DNA of 64,000 nucleotides, taken from Manduca sexta (Eukaryota > Arthropoda > Insecta > Lepidoptera > Sphingidae). The stretch's first letter is position 1. The number at the start of each line of letters is the position of its first letter. Below the pieces are notes generated by a model. The model searched no databases and was not told the DNA's origin. It worked only from the letters and a program-made list of their open reading frames with translations. The stretch covers positions 3,589,245 to 3,653,244 of the forward strand of contig NC_051119.1 in the NCBI RefSeq assembly GCF_014839805.1. Reading direction: 5' to 3'. Of the stretch, positions 55,672 through 64,000 are shown piece by piece. Made by a program: the position numbers and the translations under genes.

Positions 55672-56719
55672 TAAATAATTATAACTAAAATGCTGGTCAT
55701 TCAAAAAGTCAAATTCTACTTACATTTTACAATTATAAAAATAATATTATATAGTATAATAAAATCCGAAAATTATCTCTTTTTCAATACAATTCATGCT
55801 TCATCGTTCTTTAAATTATATGCTCTAAAGTCTAGATGGCAGTGTTTTGTTTTGAATTAGTAAGATGAAAATTCTTTTGAAATGTCTGCTATCGTCTCGC
55901 CAGACTTGAAGCAATCTCGTATAAGTCACATTGTTCAATATTAAAAAGGATTACTGTCCCCCGCGGGTTTGCTTTTAATATACAAGATACCATCGTACCA
56001 ACCTTTGTCCTGCTATTTATATATTTCAACTTAATTGTTTTCAGTGTTAAATACTTTTTACTAGTTCAAAGACTTGGCTCAGTATTTACTTGAGATAATT
56101 TGACGTTAACCCATTCTAGGAAAGCTATACCCTGAAAAACCATGTTAGGAAAACCCAATTGGTCTAGGAACGGAAACCAGTCTAAACCCCTTCAGCCACT
56201 ACACTAAAAAGGACATAATAATATGTACCATTACGTAATTTTTCCTTTTCAGGGATAGAGACTTTCTCCCCTCTCACTTTCCAATACAACTCCTATGAGC
56301 TAGGATCAGCAGTGTCACGCATTATGACACCGAGCGGGGAAGTTCGGCGAGTCTCAGGAACACAAATTAGTCTTAGCCCGCAACAAAATCAATCATATAG
56401 AAAGATATCGAAGAGGTGGGGAAATAAGGAGAGGAGAGACATGATAATGAACTTAGGAGGCATTTTAACCTCAAGTATAGAAACGTTTACAACAAGATAA
56501 GCTAGTTATAAAGCACCACGGATAAAATTAAAAGAAAGGGTCCTATCACATGAGCTGTTAGATTTGATTACAATAGATATAACAAAAATTCCGCCTAGTC
56601 TCTACAAGGTCCATGTAGTATACAACCCCAGATGTTATTCGCATACTGTTTAACATGATGTAAATTTAGGAGTAGGTAGTAACTCACCCACATTCGCTAC
56701 CTATTAGTCTGATGTAATA
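55672..56719. other. no gene found
   Basis: About 1 kb; nothing recognised. The open frame 56312-56500 has no known domain. Confidence 0.4.
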
Positions 56720-56785
56720 GAGGCCATATTGCCATTTACCGGGCACGTTTCCAGACTCCGGGCCAACACCGAGTAAAACCTAATA
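56720..56785 (-). mobile_element. SINE-B small fragment
   Basis: GCACGTTTCCAGACTCCGGG and CACCGAGTAAAACC match the SINE-B middle, inverted. Confidence 0.5.
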
Positions 56786-56912
56786 AAATACTTTATTTAT
56801 CACGTAGGCGAACAAAGTTGCACTTATGACACGTCAAAACAATTTATAGGAATAATTATTATTATTTCTGAATAACACCGAAGGCAACTTATATAACTAC
56901 GGATATTTTAAA

Positions 56913-57199
56913 TCTATATATATAAAAGAAAGTGGTGTTAGTTACACTATTTATAACTCAAGAACGGATGAACCGATTTGGCTGAAAATTGGTGGAGAGG
57001 TAGCTTAGAACCAGGAGACGGACATAGGATTTTTATCGACGTGGACGTGACATAAGACGTGGTATAAGAAAGCAAAATTTGGTACAGAGATAGTATAAGA
57101 CCCTGGGAAGGATATAGGCTACTATCCCGCGAAAATATATAGCGGGACTTTTACCCCGGAGAACTCCTTCACGCGGGCGAAGCCGCGAACAAAAGCTAG
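56913..57199 (+). mobile_element. Helitron, 287 bp, short subfamily
   Basis: Flank A, TC start, AAAGAAAGTGGTGTTAGTTA, hairpin GCGGGCGAAGCCGC, CTAG end, flank T. Very close to 7019-7313. Confidence 0.85.
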
Positions 57200-57639
57200 T
57201 TAGGGATAAAATTCTTATGGAATACAAAGCATAAGGTAAAACAAAATAGCCAGCTCGGATCGGCAGGTAGGGGGAAATATAAGGCTAACCCGTCGCGATC
57301 CTCACCAGTGAGATGAGCCCTAGCCTAGCTAACCTACCAGCCTTTCACTAGCTACCTAAGAGATGACTACTCGAAGAAGAAAGACAGAAAAAACTTACTT
57401 ATTTACATAAGTTTTAAATGAACAAACAACTCGACGTTTTTATTAGTAGACTTTGACAGTCACGTATAAAACACAAACGCGTAAACTTAACCGCACGTGC
57501 GCTGAGTTAAAGTAATATTTTTTAGAACAAAAAGATATTAGAACTTCTAAGAGCACTCATATATAATGTAGGGTATAAGATAGTTTCAGAAATGTACAAA
57601 TATTTTTGCACTTATTAAAAATTTTGGCGCAATGGCATG
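57200..57639. other. no gene found
   Basis: Nothing recognised. Confidence 0.4.
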
Positions 57640-57865
57640 CGCCATCACGCCTTTCCCAAAGGGGTAGGCAGAGGTGAAATTGGCGCAACCACTTTTCGCC
57701 ATGTGTATTCCGGTACATGATGTCATGAGGGCCGAATCTAAAACCTTATCAGGCACAAATTCCAGATTTCGGATTGATACTGAGTTGAAAAACCCAATAT
57801 CACTTTGTTCGACCTGGGATTCGAACCCGTAACTTCAGAGCGGTGTCACACAGTGCAGGCAAGTC
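57640..57865 (-). mobile_element. SINE-B copy, diverged
   Basis: CCAAAGGGGTAGGCAGAGG, GGCACAAATTCCAGATTTCG and inverted B box GGATTCGAACC. Confidence 0.8.
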
Positions 57866-57884
57866 ATAGGCAGTCAAGCAATTT

Positions 57885-58110
57885 TCGCGCAAGCGGTAGG
57901 GCACCGTTCTGAGGTCCTGGGTTTGAGTCCCGGGCTGGGCAAAGAGATATTTACGTTCGTTTGCTCAGTATTAGCCCGGAGTCTTGAATTTATGCCCGAT
58001 ATGGCGATAGGCTTGCCACTATCACATCGTGGGACAGAACACACTAGGCGAAAAGTGGAAGCCCTAGTAGGGCCTCTACATAACTCTTCGGGTATAATGC
58101 GTGAAGTTTT
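57885..58110 (+). mobile_element. SINE-B copy
   Basis: GTTCTGAGGTCCTGGGTTTG, CCCGATATGGCGATAGGC, ATCACATCGTGGGACAGAAC. Back to back with the previous inverted copy. Confidence 0.85.
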
Positions 58111-58194
58111 TATAAAAAAAGATCATATTTTGGTTTTTATCCTAAGTTTTTACAAGCTTTTTATAATGGTGGAGGAAGCAGCTGAGTATAAAGG

Positions 58195-58345
58195 CAGAAA
58201 AACTGGGCATAATGAGACAACTTTATGTCTTAGTGCGACCAGAGCAGTGGTCTGCCACGCAGATGTAATTCAAAGTTCTATATAGTGTTGCTATTGTTTA
58301 TGGTCGTATTTACCATCAAGCAACCGGCATGCTCATTTCGTTATT
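58195..58345 (+). mobile_element. repeat-E fragment
   Basis: CTTTATGTCTTAGTGCGACC, CAGATGTAATTCAAAGTTCT, CATCAAGCAACCGGCATGCT. Confidence 0.5.
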
Positions 58346-58610
58346 TCTCTCTCTCTCTTCTTGACTACTCTTCCCACATGATGACAAAGTCACTCTTCTT
58401 CACATTTTTAATCCACTACGACCGTTTCGTTTATCTGAAATAAAAAAAAACATATTTAAAAGTAGGTGAAAGCATTTCGTTATACCTTTCTCTCTCTCTC
58501 TCTTCCTGACTTTTCCTGACTAGTCTTCCCACACAATGTCGTGGTCAGCTTTCGCTCGACTCGCTTATCTGAAATAAATCCAATAATTAAAAAGTAAGTA
58601 AACACAATAG
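58338..58610. repeat. tandem duplication, two units of about 140 bp with CT runs
   Basis: Each unit has CATTTCGTTAT, a (TC)n run, GACTA.TCTTCCCACA and TTATCTGAAATAAA; units at about 58338-58475 and 58476-58610. Confidence 0.7.
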
Positions 58611-58939
58611 TTCAGAGTATAAATAAAGAACTTTAAAATATCATAAAGCTGAACTCATTCCAACACATGTCAATGTAAGTCCTAACGTTTTGTAATATGA
58701 AAATGAGAATAGTATGTATGGAAATTTAAATGATGTTAGAAGTGGTCATGCTACGAAGATCTAATAGGCTATTACGTTTTCTTAGTGTTTTGGGAGTTTG
58801 CCAATTCACCTAGCGTATCTTGGCATGTTTTGGCAAAAGCCCAGTTCCAATTGTTAAGGTATAGGTGGGTTGATAACGAAGTTTTATGAGGAATTCTAAG
58901 CATATATATGAGTGATATTTTCTTATATAGAGTGATATA

Positions 58940-59012
58940 TTGCTGCTTCCTTGGTGTAGTTGTAATGTGGGTTATGGAAGGAGCTGTAAGTTCGAATATC
59001 AGATTGAGATAC
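58940..59012 (+). mobile_element. SINE-B-like head fragment
   Basis: GCTTCCTTGGTGTAGTTGTA and AGTTCGAATATCAGATTG resemble the tRNA-like head. Confidence 0.45.
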
Positions 59013-59084
59013 TTGGATTTTCTAAACACAATTATACAAGGACTGTACCTTTAGAGAGATTTGACGTTTCATTGAGTTTTTTTT

Positions 59085-59430
59085 TCTGGTACGGCAAAGT
59101 ATCCTGTAAGTAAAAAGTAGATATATGCTGTCGTAGTCTTCTATTTAGAACTATTTAAGACAAACAAACCAACGGTAGATCATCTTTGTCTAACTCCAAA
59201 GGTTCAGCCAGCGTGCGCCAAGATAGCAATTTTTTCCGACTTACTTGATATGTATCGTTATATTATGACCAAATTACACAAAATCATTATAAATTGTAAC
59301 CTATGTGTTATTTTGATGTATAACCAATATTACTGTAAAGTTTCATCCAAATCCGTTCCGTAGTTTTTTTGTGAAAGGGTAACAACCATACATATATCCA
59401 TCTTCATAAACTTTCGCATTTATAATTTTA
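59085..59430 (-). mobile_element. second copy of the 50189-51627 repeat, without the nested LINE
   Basis: Matches 50315-50507 and 51500-51610 (shared AAGATAGCAATTTTTTC, TTGATATGTATCGTTATATT, GTTTCATCCAAATCCGTTC). It runs straight through the point where the other copy is interrupted (59311-59325), showing the uninserted arrangement. Confidence 0.75.
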
Positions 59431-59869
59431 AAGTATGATTATATTGATAGTCATGTGCATATATTTCATTCAAATTCATTTTTTATAATGTGACTTATGC
59501 TAAAATTAAAAAAAAAAACGTAGTTATATTAGAATTAAACTTGTAGTATAGACATTTGAATAATTTGGTCACCCACTTTTCATTAGAAGTAGATTTACTT
59601 ATGTTGTCGTAATTATAAAGAATTATCTTTACCTAATAAAAAAAAACGTTATCCCTTAATACTTCGTAGAATAAATTTCACGATAATAAAACTACGACTA
59701 AAAGCTAATAAATAAGTATGTAATCATTATGTAAATTGGCTAAAAAACAAACAATTAAACAGCTGTATATCTATTCCTATTATAATAAGGTACGTCGGGC
59801 CTAAATGGCCAATATTATGAAATTTTGAAAATAATAAAACACATTTGTTACTAAAAAAGGAAAGAATAA
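59431..59869. other. no gene found
   Basis: AT-rich; nothing recognised. Confidence 0.4.
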
Positions 59870-60062
59870 AAACTTTTTAACAGTAAATTAAACCGCTTTA
59901 AAAACAAAATAAACATTACTTATATACTACGGGATAGCAATCTCGGAGTTGCAGTTTTGAATTGTGGACTGATTAATTGCCAAGCTAGATAAATACTTGA
60001 ACAAATTGTATCTGGAAAAAAAACTGTCGAATTGAGAACCTCCTTTTTTGAAGTCGGTTAAA
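59870..60062. mobile_element. MITE-N relative (degraded foldback element)
   Basis: Left AAATTAAACCGCTTTAAAAA and right TTTTTTGAAGTCGGTTAAAA are imperfect inverses and resemble the arms of 33302-33928. Confidence 0.5.
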
Positions 60063-61604
60063 ACAATATGTAACTTGCTTCAGGACCTATATGTAAAGTA
60101 ATTTTATGTGTCGCATAACCAATTAAGTAATTAATTTATGGTTAATTTTCTTTCAACGTAAGCATTTATTGTTCCTAAAACTAGGTTAAGCTAAATTTTA
60201 ATAATGTTACTATCATATTTGTTAAACCAAATATTATGTCCCTGTAACAAAAGCCCGGTTGGAGAAATTAAAACATAAACTAACTGAAAAATTGAGTGTA
60301 CCTCTAAAATGAACTACCCTTGTAGTATCCACAGGGCTATAAATATTGGAATATTAAAACCCCAAAAAAAAATTATTACGTACTGTATTTAATATATTTT
60401 GTAAATTTAAATACCTCTTCACATCTAGATCAGTTTCATTGGGCAAAACATTACTTTTTTACATTACATTAATATTTGGGCCATCGTCATTCATAGACGT
60501 CTAGAAAGAAATTATAAGATCTGCATTCTAAAACGCACAGTCGTAATGAAGATTTTACCAAATTTAAATCTTATTCTAAAATATTTAAACAGGTTTGTCA
60601 TAGAGCTAAGTCCCTATACTTAAGTAATAAGATAAAAAAATCTAGAAATAAAATACTTTTTTTGGAGTGTAATTAACAAAGAAACTGATAATGCTAAACC
60701 TCGTGAAACGGAGTTCAGCCTCAATATTTATAAACAAGTTACTAATTTAGACGTAGCTAGGGCTCTTAAAAAAATCCATTGATATATACCGGTTTTTATA
60801 ACAAAAATAATCTCCCATAATTGCCAACAAATAATTATTACAAGAAAATATATCTAATTGTGGAGATCCATCTTCATTCCACAGTGTTAACAGCTGAGAC
60901 ATAAAAAAAACATTTAAATTGATCAATATTACAAAACACATGTGAATTCTGGGGTATTTATTAAAAAATACACTTGTAAAGTATGGCCAGAGCTTGTCAA
61001 AATTTAAACACGAAGATGTACCAACTCAGTAACTATGTTTTTTTGGCTTATATGAATGACTGATTTTGTTGTTTATTTCCAGTGGTATGTACCAATTATT
61101 TCTTGGAATATATGCAAAAATATTAACAGGAATTTAAAATCTCCTTAATAATATACACGATTTTAGAGTGTAGTCCGAACTATACCTGTGAAGGTTCTAT
61201 TTCACTCGCTCATTTCTAAAAGTATTGTACCCTTTTAAAGCCTTATAAAACACTAACAATTATTTTTAAAGAAATAAAAAATATTAAAGTTTTGTATATT
61301 TAATAAAATATAACTAAGTTATAAACTATGATGTTTTGTATATAATTCTTATAAAAAAAAAAATTCGCGAACACTTTAAAATGTCCGACTTTTCCCCAAC
61401 TTACCCTACATTACAGTTGAAATTCATTAAAATGAGAACGTTAGCACCATTAAAACGAGCCTATACTATATTTAAAATTAATGTATCTATAATCATCTAG
61501 AAAAAGTAATAAAAGACCATTGTTCTACTTTACATGGTAATTTTTTCCACTACAGACCACCTACATAATAATCTACGAAATAAAATAAATAGTTCTTTAT
61601 ATGT
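60063..61604. other. UGT-C upstream region, no gene found
   Basis: 1.5 kb of AT-rich sequence, unusually free of the repeats that fill the rest of the window. Stop codons are frequent in all frames. Confidence 0.5.
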
Positions 61605-61610
61605 TATAAA
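61605..61610 (+). promoter_or_regulatory. possible TATA box of UGT-C
   Basis: TATAAA 45-50 bases before the ATG at 61655, leaving a short 5' leader of about 20 bases, similar in scale to the other two genes. AT-rich surroundings make chance matches common. Confidence 0.3.
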
Positions 61611-61654
61611 TCTTTGAGTACAATCAAATTATCGCTTTTGACAAGGACGTTACA

Positions 61655-63542
61655 ATGCTATTAAGACTATTTATATTTACTATAATTACTGTTTTATTTT
61701 GTGAGAATGAAGCCGCGAAGATATTGGCCGTTTTCCCCATGCCTTCAATTAGTCATCAAGTCACCTTCAGGCCGCTGACGCATGAGCTAGCCAGGCGAGG
61801 ACACGAAGTGACAGTCATCACGACCGACCCCGCCTTCGCTAAAGGAGAAGCGCCGAAGAACTTAAGAGAAATTGACGTCCATGACGCAGCATACAATCTA
61901 TGGAAGAAGAGTCTCGGATCCTTCGCGACAGGGAAAATAGAAGACCAGACAAACATGTCGCTTCAATTGTTTTCAAGCATTTTCGAATCGGAACTACAAA
62001 CACCTCAAGTTCAAGAACTGATCAAGAATAGAAATGAGACCTTTGATTTATTGATATTGGAACTGTGTGTGACATTAACTCTGGGTTTTACTCATATATT
62101 CAAAGCACCAGTGATCTTGGCTAGTTCTTTAGGTGGGGTACCTCACACTTACAATATTTTTGGGTCTCCTTCTCATCCAATTATTTATTCCACGTTAACA
62201 ACGTTTAAAATTAATAACAAGACTGTGTTTGATAAGTTAATTGATTTATTCTTATACATATACGGATTTTACACGTTTAGGAATTTGGAATTATTTAATA
62301 ATGCCATATTAAAGAAATATTTAGGAAATGATACACCGACATTGACAGAGTTATCTGATAATATACATATGATATTTTTGAACGTGCATCCTATTTGGGA
62401 TGACAATCGTCCCGTTCCCCCTAATGTGGTATACATTGGCGGGATTCATCTAAAACCTCCAAAGGAATTGCCTGAGGTAATTTTTCAGAAATATTAATTA
62501 TTGTATTAAATAACAGACTCCGCTATTAAATTGATTTAAAAAAAAATAGATATCTTCAGTTCTGAAAAGCTTCTTTTCATTCCGTTACTTATGACATTAT
62601 ATCTAGCTTGTTGATTATTTACCTTCGATGCATAATATATTTAAACAAGTAAGGGAAAGTGCTACCCAATAATTGAATACAAAACTATTTCAACAAAAAA
62701 TAAAAATCTCACTCAATGTGCTACCAATTCTGGAAACCAAACCTTCACGGACAACATTTAATGTACGCTGCTAGATTAAGCAGGCGTCTGAACAAAATAA
62801 GAAAAACCACATGATACATTTTTAATTTTTTTTCAGGATCTCAAATCTTACCTCGATTCTTCGAAATATGGAGTCATCTTCTTCAGCTTAGGCACAAATG
62901 TAAGGTCTTCAAGTCTACCACAAGAGATACTTCAGACCATACTGAAGGTATTCTCCGAATTGCCATACGATATCCTGTGGAAGTGGGATGAAGATGAGAT
63001 GCTTGACAAACCTAAAAACGTGAGAACAAAAAAATGGCTACCGCAACCTGATTTGCTAAGTAAGTACACTTCATTGAAGAAATGTTTCTTTAGCTTAGAA
63101 GAAAGAAAAGGGACTGTTGTTACGCGTAGTTTCGTTATAGAAGCAATATCAGAAAACTTTGAGGTGTTGCCAAAACTATTTAAAGTAATGGAAAATTAAG
63201 TATTTTTTGAAAGTTTTGTAAAATTAGGCGGCGTTTTTAGAGACACCCGATATAACTAAGAAAAACCAATTACAAATATTTTGTACAATTCTATATCCGA
63301 TGTAAAATCTCCTTCGTTACAGGACATCCAAAGGTAAAACTCTTCATAACTCAAGGAGGTATCCAATCAACGGACGAAGCCATCACAGCCGGAGTTCCAT
63401 TGCTCGGTATACCGATGATGGCAGACCAGTGGTTCAACGTGGAGCGATATGTCCAACTCAAAATAGGCGTGAGACTGGATTTAAATGATATTACCCAAGA
63501 TACTTTAAAGAATGCTATTAATACTGTGATAGAAGACGGAAG
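61655..63542 (+). CDS. UDP-glycosyltransferase UGT-C (UGT33-like), exons 1-3, 3' end beyond window
   Basis: Same enzyme type, on the opposite strand to UGT-A and UGT-B. Exons: 61655-62476, 62837-63059, 63323-63542, lengths 822, 223 and 220 bases; the last two match both minus-strand genes exactly, as do intron phases 0 and 1. Introns begin GTAA and end CAG. The protein starts with a signal peptide (MLLRLFIFTIITVLFCENEA), then AKILAVFPMPSISHQ with likely catalytic His34, HPIWDDNRPVPPNV at the end of exon 1, FITQGGIQSTDEAITAG and DQ at about 383-384 in exon 3. Exon 3 ends GAAG|GTTGG like the other two genes. The membrane-anchor exon is not found before position 64000. Intron 3 is already over 450 bases, comparable to those of UGT-A and UGT-B (1408 and 679), so the exon is probably just past the edge. 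The gene looks intact as far as it goes. Confidence 0.92.
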
Positions 63543-63654
63543 GTTGGTATCTTAACATTAATGATAGAAAATTAATGTTATGTCTTATTTCTACAGAATT
63601 AAACGATTCGGCATTAAAGTTGATGGAAACTAATCACTATTATTTTACATTACA

Positions 63655-63850
63655 TCAAATCTTGTGATTTCGGGAGTGAAGTCCTCCCCACAGTGCTTCC
63701 TCGATGGCCTTCGTCCAACGAGGTCTAAAAAATATTTCTACCATAGGCAGCGACTCTGCTGTACTCCTGGCATTGCCGACTTTCATGGGTGGTGACCATT
63801 TATCATTAGGTGGGCCGTTAGTTAAACTGATAATAGTTATACTATGCATA
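63655..63850 (-). other. open stretch in UGT-C intron 3, probable repeat
   Basis: Minus-strand frame containing NGPPNDKWSPPMKVGN and FFRPRWTKAIEEALW. It is not part of a UGT and not recognised. It may be a transposon-derived repeat inside the intron. Confidence 0.3.
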
Positions 63851-64000
63851 AAACAAAAATCCTTTTTGAATTAAAACAAGACAAGAAATCGAGACGAGAG
63901 AATTTTTCGTCTTTGTCCATCCGGGTCAACTGATGACAATTTATTTTTTATGATAGTAAACCTTTATTATTAAAAGCTTAATAGTAATGACACCACAAGT

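Overview
This is eukaryotic nuclear DNA, almost certainly from a moth or butterfly (Lepidoptera). It is AT-rich and intron-containing. It carries UDP-glycosyltransferase (UGT) genes with the exon layout and protein motifs of lepidopteran detoxification UGTs, probably the UGT33-like group. It is saturated with tRNA-derived SINEs, short Helitrons, foldback/MITE elements and non-LTR retrotransposons of kinds common in lepidopteran genomes. There are no bacterial operons, CRISPR arrays, true tRNA genes or rRNA genes.

Host genes: three UGT genes are visible. UGT-A (14305-18071, minus) and UGT-B (18765-22450, minus) are complete tandem copies. Each has four coding exons with identical intron phases, an N-terminal signal peptide, the UDP-sugar signature in exon 3 and a C-terminal membrane anchor in exon 4. 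UGT-C (61655 to beyond 63542, plus) has the same first three exons and runs off the right edge. All should act in the ER membrane, conjugating UDP-sugar to small lipophilic substrates such as plant toxins or insecticides. UGT-C is separated from the A/B pair by about 39 kb of almost pure transposon sequence.

Mobile DNA by region: 1-13950 is a mosaic of SINEs, a MITE pair in opposite orientation, and Helitrons, including a 1.2 kb copy with exact 123-bp internal tandem repeats. 23095-28431 is a full-length I-like LINE (gag zinc knuckles, AP endonuclease, reverse transcriptase, RNase H) with a 13-bp target-site duplication. Its three frameshifts all fall at A-runs. 28445-44780 holds SINEs, foldback elements, a BEL/Pao gag relic, a GC-rich block of unknown origin, and several LINE 3' stubs. 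45475-50156 is a CR1/Jockey-like LINE whose two ORFs (PHD-finger ORF1; endonuclease plus RT ORF2) are both uninterrupted. 50189-51627 is an older repeat split by a 5'-truncated LINE; a second copy at 59085-59430 preserves the empty site. 51628-61650 is further SINE, LINE-stub and Helitron debris.

Method limits: exon boundaries were placed by eye from GT/AG signals and codon phase. Repeat families were recognised by comparing copies within this window, so family names (CR1-like, I-like, UGT33-like) rest on domain content and are not database results. The most rewarding points are the nested insertions with exact duplications, the Helitron repeat arrays, and the two near-full-length LINEs. I found no clearly new multi-gene biological system.
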